The notes beneath the pieces were generated by a model, which was not told the DNA's origin, ran no database searches, and saw only the letters and a list, made by a program, of their open reading frames with translations. From contig CM041552.1 of NCBI GenBank assembly GCA_023238725.1, forward strand, positions 10,109,647 to 10,173,646: a DNA stretch of 64,000 nt. Direction: 5' to 3'. Position numbers and translations under genes: made by a program. Below are positions 35,910 to 49,300 of this stretch, piece after piece. Numbering within the stretch: position 1 is the stretch's first letter; each line of letters opens with the position of its first letter. The stretch is from Scortum barcoo (Eukaryota > Chordata > Actinopteri > Centrarchiformes > Terapontidae).

Positions 35910-37359
35910 TGTAAAAGAAAGAAAAGACTTCAGTCATTGTCTGCTACACGTTCTAATTACATAAAGAAAATATCTGCGGAGACAAACGCAGAGAATATCC
36001 TGAATCAAACTTAGGTAGAGTCAAATTTGATTGAATTGCTTTCATATTTCATACATCTTTCACTTTTTGAACTCAAAGAACAGTCAGTTTTTATATACAC
36101 AGAGCACCGATCAACAGTGCTCCTCCTCTCCGCCCTGGTCCTCCTGGATCTTTTATACAATTAATTTACATCAAATCTGTGACCCTCCCCTCCCCTCCCA
36201 TCCCCATTAGTGTAGCGACGGCTAACCAGCAAGCAGACACACTCCGTCCTCTCAACCCCATGAACCCGCAACGCCCCCACCCATCCCATGACTCCCACTG
36301 AGGAACTGTAGTGTGGAAAGATGTGTGCAACATGAAGACAACTCTTTCACATTCAGAGTAAAGGCAGCCTTGAATACGGTCAGTGAGTCAATGGCATGCC
36401 AAGCTTAAAGCAAATGGAGCCCACCACCCAGTGCGACGCTTCAGATTCGTGGATGCCATGTTTTTTTTTTCCTCTAGACAGGAAACTGATCCATTGCAAG
36501 AAACCCTAGGCACAGAATCGACTATATACTGTTAACTGACTCATACTCTAACCCCTGCACTTTAAGTACAACGGAGATTGTGAAATATTTCATCTAGTAG
36601 AAAATTTTCTTAACACAAAACTCGTAGAATATTTAGTGCTCTATCATTCCGCTTAATAGGTGTAATTTATATAATAGCTATTTTTAACTCTACCTCTCAA
36701 TGATAGTCTGAGATCCTTGTTTAACGCTGAAGCACTCCCACAGGTGTTCGATGTACTGTAGATTTTACATTATTTTTTCCCCCCCAATCTTAAACCAATA
36801 ATCATAAATAAATACAAACAACACACAAGGAATGTCTACTGTAAACACGGTAAAAAAGACAAAAACTAAACAGGTGTAAACGCCATTAGCATCACTACTT
36901 AGTGACAGTTAAATAACTGTAGGGAATGGATGACTGATGATCGGGTCAAGAAAGGGAAGGACCGCTCTCCTTTTTTCCTTTTTCCTCCTTTCCGCTGAAC
37001 ATCGAGCCTTTACATCCGACCACAGTTTGTCCAAATACATAACATCAAAGTTTCTCAGCACCCATAACTATCTTTACAGATTACACTGTAAAATGGACAA
37101 GGAATCCTCTTTAAGGGGGGGTTTTAGACAGCAGCAGCACTCGACGTCTCGGACAAGTTACAAAATAATGGGTGTGAGCTATCGCCAAATGTCATTTTGG
37201 ACATGGTTACCATGGTTTCTGACAGTCGCTGCACCATTGTGTTCTTGACATGTCTGTATTTGGGGGTGTGTGTGAATGTTTCTCCAAAGAGCTAGACTGC
37301 AACAAGGACAAAGCTTTGCTGCTAAGTGCTTCATCTTCCGAGAGACACTTCTCTTCAAA
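35910..37359 (-). other. picalm: Likely 3' UTR of picalm
   Basis: This runs from the TAA of the QFM-type last exon to the AATAAA at 35,904. No coding frame is supported. It contains several AT-rich stretches of the kind common in 3' UTRs (for example around 36,580-36,680 and 36,780-36,870). The extent is inferred from the signal only. Confidence 0.5.
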
Positions 37360-40300
37360 TTACATGAACTGCATCTGCAAGAGAGGCAACAGGCAACATT
37401 AGTGAAAGGCTAAAAAGGAAGAGAGAGATAATCAATAAGGATGATTGAGTGTTTGCTAAACTCTTCCCCAGAACAGTGTTGTCCAATTATAGCCTGAGGT
37501 CAGGCAGGTTGTACTCTTTTTAGCCTTTCAATGTGCATTTATTTGTTCTCATGTAAGCTGCATCAGTTTGCATGTCCAGCAAACTAGTTTACAACCAACA
37601 GTATTAGCATACTTACAAGGCAAAGGAGCACATCAATAACTGACTAGTTTATTATTTTGATGGGTTACAGGGCAAAACAGCCAAGTCAATCAGCTGTGCA
37701 CTATTTAATTTTCTCCAAATGTTATCAGGATTTAGGTTACCGTCCTGCTCTTCTGGATCTGAGGAAATTTGAGGAAACCCCATAAATGCATTTATCCAAC
37801 ACATCAGTAAGATCGCTATATCACTATATCTGTCCCGTTTTCTAAAAAATAACTATGAAGTTTAAAATTGTCATCATTGTATACTACAGTGAAAAGCTTG
37901 ACAGGAGAAGAAGCAGTAACTTCAGGGGTCAGTGCTTAGCAAACAGTCAATTAGTTAAATTCAACAATCGCTATTAAGCTTCAGAGAAAACAGGTTTGAG
38001 CAATGTGTGATGACGATGGAAGAATAAAGGGTCAGAATGAGTCTGGCTATGTTAAAGATGCAATAAATTTGTCAAAATAAGCAAGAAATCCAAACAACAA
38101 AAGGTCAGGATGAAACAGAATTAATGATAAAAATAAACATAGCATCAATCAGATGGAAGAGACATCAAGTATGGAAAAATAAAAAAGAAACAAAAGGGTA
38201 TTAGCACCGGGCATGCGACGCATGCAGGTGCACCCGCAAGCAAAGAGCATGCTGTACCTAAAGAGATGCTCTACAAGAAATCCTTGAGAGAGAGGTGTGC
38301 AAACGGGTCCTGTCCAGGGGCTCGGAGAGGACTCTGGCTGGAAGGACTAGAGGCTGCGGAGGGCTATTTCAGGAAGAAATACAGGAAGTAGGAGGACCAG
38401 AGGAGAAGTCAGAGAGTCAGTACAGAGACTGAAGGAGGGATGAGATTAGTTTGGAGCAGCTGAGATGTATGAAAGAAGGGTTAATAAAAAGGAGTTGTTG
38501 GGGGGAAAAACAGGGAGTCAAAACAACGGAGATGATTCACAGTTTTGTCCCTTTCAGCTCGAGAGTGAAGGGTGCTTTGTTAAAACTGTCATCTTCGGCA
38601 GTATTCACACTGACAACAATGCTTACACACTGACTAATTATGGTACACGTCACAGCACAATGGATACACCTATTTACTCAACCTGATAACTGAACAAATA
38701 GATACTGACTTCAGTGTGCGGCAGCTCGGTGGAGCAGTCAGACTGCCGCGCACCCACCTGAGCACTAGACACGGAGCCGAAGGGGTTGGGTGGCCTCATC
38801 ACAGGCTGCGAGTACATCATGGTGGGTGGATTCATCATCCCCATAGAGCCCATTTGTGGAGGCTGCAGCGTGTTGCACAGAGACAAGAGAACTTATTCCA
38901 GTGATGGCAAATTTCTCTCCGATTTACAGATTTAAAGCCACCATGTGTAGAGAATGTGTGTGTGTGTGTGTGTGTGTGTGAACAGAGCTGCAAATACATA
39001 TTATTTTCATGATCAGTTCATCTGCTGATTATTTTTATCGATTTTATTGATTAAATATTTAGTCTCATTTTATTGATTAAATGTTTAGTCTGTAATTGGA
39101 AAACACTGAGAATTTGCCAGAGATCATTGAGAATATAAGTCACATTTGAAAAGCTGGAAGCAGTAATATTTTGCATTATTTTGTTTTGTGCAGTCATTTT
39201 GTATCGATCGACTGATTGTTTCAGTTTTAGCTGTGATTTCTTACATTTTCATACAACCACTTGGGGGCACTAAACTTGAGATTTTAGAAATTCTACACAT
39301 ACTACCATTTATTCCACATAATTTATGTGAAAACTAATCACATGAGCATCTCAAGACCAGTGAAAAGCAAAGTTTATTTTCATTTCCAAAAAATTTCCAA
39401 ATAAAAACAACCTTGGGCCTGCTAGATAAATGAATTATTTATAAGCAGAGTGCATTTTATATTAAAACAATTGAGAATTCTCCACCTTTTTTTTTTTTTT
39501 TAAATATTAATTAATTCTGTAAATAAGAAAAAAACTGGTAAAAATAACAAAAAAACCCCCAAAAAACTGCAACATTCAGAATGTAAAACATGAGAAATGC
39601 TGATAGATCCACACATTATACTGACCATGCCATATGCCATCATGCCTGTGGGCGTGGTGGCAGGGAAGGCCATGACTGACGGTGGCTGAGGAGACACAAA
39701 CAGGCCCGTCAGAAACACAAACGAGCTCAAAACCAAATAAGAAATAAGCACAAAGCAGCAAAACACAGCAACGAATGCGGCTATCTGTCAGTAAAATAAA
39801 CCGCGAATAAAGCAGAAGCAGACATCACGAGCACTACAGTGAAAAGTCTGTGTGTGTCACCATGGAGACGGGGTTCCAGGTCGTGGTCGGCGCCGCTTTG
39901 GGCTGCCAGTTGGTGCCGCCGGTCATCCTCTTCTCCCCCGGCTGGCTCCAGTGGATGTCACTGTAGATTAAGACACTTGATGTTAGCACCAGCTTGTTAC
40001 TGCCCTGAAAGCACAAAGCTGCTGCTGTTTCTGTACAGCTGAGTGTCGAAGCCACGCGGAGCTGAGCCATCACTTACTTCTTCATCGTGCCGTTCCCGAT
40101 GCCGAGGTCTAAAAGGGAAAACGTACAGGGGTGGGTGTTAGAAGTCTCTACGCAAATATTTGGTCATTTTGTGCGTAATGAACGTGTGCTTTAATGAGCG
40201 CAGCTGAAAGCGAAGCGTCACACTCACTGCCGACAAGGTTGGCCAGGGAGGAGTCAAGGTCATCCGACACCAGCTTCTCTGGCTGCTGACCGGACGGCTG

Positions 40301-43300
40301 GTTGGAGCCGGCAAGAGTCGGTTTCAGAATGCCTCCAGAAATATCTGACAACACACACACACAGATAATAAACCTATTTGTACATACTGTAAATTTGAAT
40401 TTGTATACATATTGTGTATTTTGTCGCTGTAGTTTTACAGCAACATCAATGGAAATGAGTCCGGGACTTGTATACATTATTATTTCCATTTTACAGTGTA
40501 ATTATTATTGTGTATTGTATACATTAAAAAATTGCCAACTGACAATTTTTAAAAAAAAAATCATTTTTAGTATTTTTCATGCATTTCTAGCCCTTCTTTG
40601 ACAGCAGAAAGCAAAGAGCTGACAGGAAATGAGGGGAGAGATGAAAAAACATACAGCAGGACACAATATTAAATAATGAGAGTGCTCAGTCCTCTGGTGC
40701 GATAAGAGATAATAACTTGAATACACCAATACTACACTGTATTATTATCAGTCATAAGAACTTTAGTGGTCTAATATTCCTTCTACAAGACTCAATTTTT
40801 TATTTAAAAAAAAAAAAAAATTCTGTCAGCGGGGAGAAACTTCACTTCAGTTCAGGGTGAAAGAGTGAATTAGGCAGGTTGTGTAATATCACTCTTCAAC
40901 ATTACATTCATTTGGCTTTTGCCCAAATTGATTTATAATAAATCAATAAAAATCAATAGGAACAGAAGTTATATGTTATTAAAACTAAAAAGACAACCCT
41001 CCTACATAACCGACCAAAAACCTGTTCAGCGAGCTGCTTTTAAAGCACTTCAGGTTTATTTTATTTATACATTTCTTAAAGAAGTGAAGGGTCTCAAGGT
41101 GTAGTCTGAAGAGTAAGTCTTCACCCTCCTCTATCAGAAATGTTATAACAACATTTTCAATTGAGTAAATGACATATTTACAGATTTTTCTGCAGTTCAA
41201 AAATGGCCTGAGGTTCATGTTCTCTTAGTGTTCGTCAGACAACAGTCCGTTCTTGTATTGGAGTCTGGGCCGAGTGTTGCAGATGTTTGAGCTTTATCTG
41301 ACGTCAGGACCAGCGTGTCTAATGTCATAACTTTCTTCGTATTTCTTTGCCCACAACTAGTTGAGACATTGTGGGTTTGCCTTTGAGAAACACAATGTAA
41401 TGGGCTGAAAAACCAGCGGACCATGCAAACATTTCAGATTTCAATTCTATGATACTTTTATGTTGTTTATGTATACTTTTCTCATCTGAGTGGCTTTTAT
41501 TTGATTTAGTTTCAACATGCAGAAAGGTTTTGTGCAAGACTGCCCTTTGATTCATCAGCTACAAACTACAGTTAAGCAAGTCTGCCTCACTAAAACACAG
41601 AGGCCTATTGCACAGGTATTGCGCATTCACTGATATGTAAATGTAAAAAAAGTCCTCACCATCGGAGTTGAGGCTGTTGCTGCCTGTGGCTTTGGCTCCA
41701 AAAACTGACTCAAAGTCCACTTGGAGTCCTCCTGCTGACTGTTGTGGAGGGGCCTGTGGCGTTGAGTATCCTTCGTAAGAGATGAGAAAGAAACAAGCTG
41801 CAGTCACAGAGTTACATGAAGTGAAATTACTTTCTAAACTGACCACTACTTGGACTTGTGGTTTCTGCACTGGCCCGTTTGTGTCCACATATGTATCACT
41901 GGTTACTTGAACAGAGAGCTGCATATCACGGCTCTCTCTGGAGAACAGAAAACTAGTATCAGTCTACTGCTAAATGTGCAGGAGGGAGCCTTCAGTACTC
42001 TACTGTACCTCTGAATAGACCTGCTACAGTAGAGGGCTCTGTGGGGAAGGGAGCCTGGTGTGGGAGATGCTGGGCAATGGATACTGGACCACAGAAGGAG
42101 TCTGACACGCCACAGAAAGCAAGAAGACAGAAGAGAGAAATGGGAAGAAAGAGAGCAAAAGGAAAAAGGCATTTCAAGGCCACGACAAAGAGACAGGTGG
42201 GAAATGACAGCAATTCAGGCAGGAAGAAGACAGCTAACATTTCTAACAATTTAGTTCAATTCTGGGTGTTTTAAGTCAAATGTAAGAGTTGCAGAGGAAC
42301 AAAAAAAAAAAAACTGTGCAGAATAGTATTGTAGCAACCGAGAGGGGGGGGTTAAAAATGGTTTGATATTTTGGAAAATGCACTTGTTTGCTTTCTCACC
42401 AAGAGTTAGATGAGAAGATCTGATTCCACTCTCTTGTATACATGCTGAACAGGAAGCTAGAACCTGCACCCAGCGGGCTTAGTTTAGTATAGAAACTGGA
42501 GACGGAGGGGAGACTGCTCAACTTGGCTGAAAGCAGTAAGAGCCAGGCTTCCAGTCTTTATGTGAAGCTAAGCTAACCATTATAGGTTGTAGCTTTAAAG
42601 TCCTACTGAAATGTTGTTCGTTCATCCTTTTTACAAACAAAAAAGCGGTTTTCATGGAAATGTCAGAAATGCTCCTTTTCACCTCAGCTGGCTGGGGAGA
42701 GGGGGGTTGTCTGTATTTGACTGACAGCTGGTAAAAGATTTCAGTGCCAGCAGGAGAAACGTGCTGTAGCGTACATGTCAGCGGGCTGTTAATCGTATTG
42801 AGAGGTATGGAGCATAGCAGCATCTAGTAAGTATGCAAATTCAGTTTTATGCTGTTCAATGTGCTCCAGCTGAGTAGTTAATTAACTAACAAGCCTGTAA
42901 ACCAAGGTGCACCCTGAATGATTGTTCCGCATCTTGTTCAACAAGCCAAAGTGCAGAACAAGACACATTTGTAAGTCAGATAAGGAGACTTGAGCTTCAT
43001 GCAAATATAACCAAAACTATAAAATACAAATGTCAGCAGGATGTACAGAGCTGATATGGACAGTACACGATAAAAGGACACACAGAAGTGTTACTAGTCT
43101 TCTCATTAGGCTCTGGGTAGAATAGCAAGTGTATTTCCCAAAATGTCAAACTGTTCCTTTAATATTAGTTACATTTCTAGTATAAATATCAAAACAAGAG
43201 CCCTGGGGGTATTTCATGGGGTCCTATGTTTGCCAGGGCTCAGGAAACATAGGCGGAGATGGTGATCCATCATAGTACCTGAGATGGAGTGTTCTATCCG

Positions 43301-46300
43301 CACTGTGCGTTTGTAATTGGTTGAAACGGATGAGTTTGTGTCAATAAAGGGATTGTAACGATCTGGAGAATCAAAAATAGTGTTGGTAAAAGGAGAACAG
43401 GTTTCAACTTAAAGCTCTACGGCATGTTTGTATTACAATGCAACACCACACTTCATTAAAAAGGAGATGATGGAGGTAAGTGTGAAGCAAAATGAGTGTA
43501 TGGCCTCTGTAGTAGGACATGGAGGATCCTGGCTGATACATGAGGATTTAAAAAGAGGTGTTCTCATTAAAAAAAAGCAACATATTTTGAGCTTGGTATG
43601 AACTGCAATGAGGTGCACTGCACAGAGAGGCAAAAGAAGATCATTAAGATATTTGCACAGACAGATAATTAATATTCAAACTACAGCAGCACAGTAAACA
43701 TGCAGGCAACCCATGCTTAAAAATCACTACAGAGAAATGAACGAGAGCGACAAGACTTTTGAGGAGAAACAAAATGAGTCGTTACCACCAAACATTTCAT
43801 GACCAGATGTCCTAGAGGAAAAGCTAACACCGTCTGAAGACACGACAGGTAAGTGAGTGGCATCGACAACGAGTTTTGAGAGGAAAGGGTTAAGGTTTGG
43901 CATGGAATCATCTCCAGCTTCAGCAGAGGTGAAAGGATCTAGGCAGGCAGCAGAGAGAGAGAGAGGGAGAGAGAGACAGAGAAAAAGAAAAAGACAGAAA
44001 AGAGGGGTGGAGAGGAAGAGGTGGGCATCAGAGTCAAGACAACAACAAGAAAAGGAGAGCATGCAGAACAGGTCACCAAAGTCCAGAAACGTAGATGTTG
44101 GTTTGGAGGTGTTGAAGAAGCAGCTCTTTACCTGCCCACGCCGTTGCCACTGGAAGCCCTGTTGATCCTGACTGCATGGAGGGCTGGAAAGTTGACTGCA
44201 GGTCAAACAAGTCGCTCTCCATCTTCACTGCGCTGCAAACAGAAAAAAAGAAGGCTATTTTTATTTTACCCCTTTACAAAGACCCCCTTTTTCTGTGAAC
44301 AAACCCAAAAAACAGAGACAAAATTAAAATGAGCACAGTCCTCTGAAAGGTAACTGTGAGTGCATTAGAATAAAAGATCCTAAACTCTATTTACAGACAC
44401 ACTAACATTAATTTTACAGTTTCATTTTTTCTCATTTATTCATTGTTTTGTTTTGTATGCACTCCTCTTACAAAGACATTTTTCGTTTTTCTAATTTTAG
44501 CATGGTTAACACAGACAGTCACCAGGCTTTGTGCTTTCAAACAAAATGCAGTTTGTGAAATTAGAGATGAGAGAGGAACTAATTGCTTGATAAATTAATA
44601 ATGAAGACAATAGTTTTAGTCCTAGTTTTTGCTCAGTATAAATGTTATATATAGCTTCAATAAGGAGCTGGAACAAGCCAATACATAATATATAGGATGA
44701 AATTTCCCATCTTAAAGCAGCAATAATCAATATTTTTATTATAACAAATGTTCTGTGTGACAATGTGAAAGAGGGTTCTCTCTGGATGTCTAAATACGCA
44801 AATGTTTGCTAACAAGTTCACCATATGTTCAGTCAAAAATTTTCAAAGCTAAAAGAGCTAAGATCTGAGCAGTACCCGTTAGAGCAGCTGGGTGTGGAGA
44901 AGAGGTCGATGGCTGGTGCTGTGCTGATAGTGCCCCCGGTAGTGGAGATTGGCGATGTATCAGTGGTGGCGAAGGAGGGCTTCTTGGAAAGCTCTTTGAG
45001 CCTCTGCTCCTGAGTGAGTGCGAAAGTTTCATTCAAACATACAAAAACACAAACAATAGAGACACTGCAAAGATGTTTGATCTCAGCATGTTAAGTGAAA
45101 GAGAAAGAATGCGTTTGTTTTTTAAAAAACAGCAAAGGCACCTTCAGAGCTTTGAGTCGAGCCTGTTCCTCTTCAAGAGCTGCCTGCTTCTCCCGCTCAT
45201 CTACTTTAGTGAAGGACATCCCCGTGCTGGCCAGCGATGAGACTGCATTCGACAGAGTGCTGGCCCTGCAGGAGACACACAATGCACACTTGATTGATTT
45301 TTTTCTGCATTACCGGTTTTATTATTATATTTTCATCTCTTGTGCATTAACTTATTTACATTTTCACTATCTTATTACCAGATTGTAAGGCGTCTCCACA
45401 GCACTTGAATTGAACTGAAGTTTATAAAAAGGTGCTACACAAAGAAAGTTTTATCTCTTATAAGAAAAGGAATAGGAGTCTCTTGAGTTTTAAGGAAAAG
45501 ATGAGAGTTATTTAGAAATAGTGATGGCAGGAATTAACGTACCTGCTGGCTGCGGTGGAGTCTTTGACCTTCTTGCCCTCTAAAGAGGCCAAGTGCTGCT
45601 CCAGAGCTTCGAGAAGGCTACTGGGAGCCTGTCGTGACAAAAAACACACAGTCAGCGCATTCCCGAGACGCAAACATGTAGTCAGTGTGGACATCAAGAC
45701 CATAAAGGACAGTGGTGGGCAACCAAGATAGAAAGAAAACATTACACACCATGAAATACACCACACCAATAAAACCCAAAGCCAATTGATGTCTCTGACT
45801 AAGAGGTTGAATTTTGCTCCACAAAAGGCAAACTATCAACATTTTGGGGTTTTGGTTACCTACCACTGATCAATGACTGCATTCCAGCCAAAAAGCTACT
45901 TTGGATGAGAGTAACATCTGTGTGGGATGACGTACTGCACCACAGCACTTTCAACAACCTGGACGTTGTTGAACCGGCCGTGTCTAAGCACAGCGGGGCA
46001 GCCATTTTACGGTAGATGAGCTACACTGGTTTACACCTCAATAACATGACCAAAGTGAACAGAATTTACCACATCGAGTGTTTTTTCCTTCAACTGTTTT
46101 TCACCATGATGTAGGAGACAGAGTCAGAGCAGAGGCATGCAAAAAGACAACACTGAAGCAAGTCACGGACATAGAAGAAGAGTGAAATGATAGTACTTAC
46201 ACAAACTGTGAACTGAAGTGGAAAGATAAGGGGAAAATACAGAATATAAAGGTGGTGACAGTCAGAGGGGAATGCACTTTAACCGCACTTCTCTGGGGTA

Positions 46301-49300
46301 AAACATTTATGTAAAATTGGTCCCCACAGCACAAAGAGCATGTGCAGGTAATTTCTAATTAGGTAACATCTAACTGTCACTGTGCAGATTTACCAAGTGG
46401 CTAGCAATTACAGTGATTACTTTAAAGCACCTTTATTTACTGTAGAAAGAAGGAGAAGAGGTAGGGAAGGGTAAGAAGATAGAGGAGGAGAAGCAGAAGA
46501 AGAAGAGGAAGAGGAAGAAAAAGGACAAGAAACAGGAGAAGAAGCCCACCTCCTCTGGCAAACATGCGCTCAAGAAGGAAATCATGCAGTGTCTTATTTG
46601 AAAAAACATTTGTGTTGGGTGTACTATAATCTAGTTGGACAAAAGACAACGCTGATGGAACAAAGAGTAGTTACAGCTGGAAATAAGAGAAAGAAAGCAA
46701 GAAAAAACTGCCTATCAAAAGTCAAAAAACCTGTGTAATTTTCAGATAGCTTTGAAGCGTCAGGGCTTACCTGCGAGAGGTCGGGAATGTCTCCTCGATC
46801 GATGCCCACCTGCTGTTAGGTGATAAAAAAAACAAAGTTAAAATGGTGTCTCTGCTGCAGGTGTAGCTCCGAAACAATCACAAACATTTAGTGTGATTTA
46901 CCTCTGCTACTTTGAGGAACTCTGATATCCGGGTCATTCGGGTGAGAAACTTCTTGTAAATGTCCAGACCTTCTTTACACTGAGTCTTCTTCATGTCAAA
47001 GTATTTCTCTGCTCGGGAGGATGAAAAACAAATGCAATGACCAATCGTAACATTGTTGGGCCAAAATGAACTGAAGACAAAGAAAAGGTTGAGAGTGAAA
47101 GTGGTCTCTGAAGGTCTTACCAAGCAGATTGATAATGCCTTCATTATAAGCAGCAAAGAGCCTGATGGAGTCTTTGAAGAGGAGCATGAAGGCTGCATTG
47201 ATGACTCCATTAGTCAGCTCGTTGGCATTAACCTGAGGGGAAAGCAATCACATTTATCTCTCAGCTTCTTCACCGCGATTCGTTGACACAGAAAAACAAC
47301 GTCTGTATATGTGAGCTCAGAGGATGCAGCGGCCTCAGCACAATCTGCACGCTGCAGACGAGCAGCCTCTCACTACGCGAGCTGCAGCGCCGCGGGAGGC
47401 TTCACCTCAAACTCACATTGAAATCGAGGAGGGCGTCCATCTGGTTCTGAATAATGGGGATAGTCTTGAGCAGCTTCTCTGTATTCATGGTCCTCATCAC
47501 GCCGTCCACTCTGAGCAGGAGAGGCCACGGAGAAGAAAAGAGACAGAGGGAGGCAAAGACAGATGAGCAAAGCAGCTTGGCATGAAAACAAGCTGATTTG
47601 TTTTTTCATCAACTGTAAGGCTGAAACTACCAGTTATTTTCATTATCAATTAATTATTTTCTTGACTGATTAGTCTGTGAAATGCCAGAAAATAGATGCC
47701 AAGGTGACGTCTTCTTTTTGATTCCGACCAACAGTCCAAATCAACCAAGAAGATGTTTGGCATTTTGTCTCAAAAATGTCTCAAATAATTACTAAAATAA
47801 TAATTTCTCTATTAAAATAGTTACTAATAACTTACTGTCAATTTATTAATTGACTAATTGTCGCAGCCCTAATTGACAGACTTTGCATTTAAAACAATTC
47901 AATTTCAAGAATATTTGAACTACTGGTGACAAAAGAGAGGAAATGAAGAATGAAAAAAATAGTTGATTAATCAGTTATCCCATTGACAGAAAATGGTCAA
48001 CAATTTTGATAACCAAATAATTACATTCATTTATTATGGAACAAATATTTGCAATTTCAGGCTCCTCAACATGTGAGGGTGAGGAGCTCTTCTTTATTTT
48101 CTCTCTTTGTAAACTGCATAGATTTTAGATTATTCAGTCAAGCAAAATAGATTATTTGAAGCAATTGTTAATGATTTATAAACACTCAAGATACTAAACA
48201 ACTATGAACATAGTAATTAGTTGTAGACCTAAACATAAGCATTTCTTTTTTCCACACAGAAAGGTGGTTTAATATAACTGAACACATCAACAAAATGAAG
48301 ATAAAACAGTTTTTTTCTTACCCGCGTTTAACTTTTGTGAAGTCAAAGGCGACCTGTCTGTATGAAACTGCTTTCTCGTTCAGGTATCGACTATACCTCC
48401 TGATAAATGTGGACATGTCGTAACCTGCAACGTTAAAAACAGCAGCAAAAAATTACAATTACAATTGCATCATTTCTTTTTCTAAATGGTGCAATAAATT
48501 TGAAAAACTGAACTCAACAGCAGCCATGATCAAATAGTTACCTTGTAACCCACTTTTGTCCAAAAAATTACTGAGGTTGAATAGTGTATTCCTTGAAGCC
48601 AAGTACTGGACAAAACGCTGAAGGAGGGAGACAAATGGTTAAACACAACAGCACTAGACCATTAATTAGTAATACATTAATGCTCAAATAGTCAGCTGTG
48701 AGGTTGTTCTGTTGTTTTGTATTTCCTGAAGGCGTTTATCCATTTTACTGTGCTGTTAGAGGACAACCGAAACACAATGCACATATCTGTTGAAGCGCCT
48801 CACCTCGTTGCCGTAGACCATGAGGTGGTGTGTAGTGATGAGCGACTTAAACACAACCACCCAGCTGGTGTTGGTGGTCCTCTCGAACAGCGAGTCGGCC
48901 AGTTGGGGAATGTTCACGTTCATCTCGTTGGTGCAGTGGATCAAATCTGAGACGGAGAGAGAAGAAGTTCATAAGATCAGGAGGTTTGGCTGATAATCAT
49001 GAGGCAGCGTGTTTGTAATGATCAGTTAAAATATTATTAATATTTTATGTGGTGATGTGTAATTGTCCAAAGCTGCGAAGCAACTCCATAAAAAGTCAGG
49101 TCTTCTCCAATTTGCTCGCTGTACTATTTATCAAAATAGTACTTACTATGAGAAGAATATAGAGTTAAACAGACTAGCTGATTAATCAGTCAATCAACAC
49201 ACAATTAAATGGCCACTATTTTGATAAGCTGTTAAATCGTTCAGGTCATTCCTTAAGCAAGAATACTAAAGATTTAGTCCAGATTTGTTGGATGTCTTTG

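Noticed and set aside
42041..42274. Plus-strand Lys/Arg-rich open frames opposite picalm exon 15
   Set aside because: Shadow of a cassette exon and of a purine-rich intron tract.
45870..46090. GC-richer stretch in a picalm intron considered as an extra exon
   Set aside because: No open frame in phase with its neighbours and no splice pair; exons 8 and 9 join perfectly without it.
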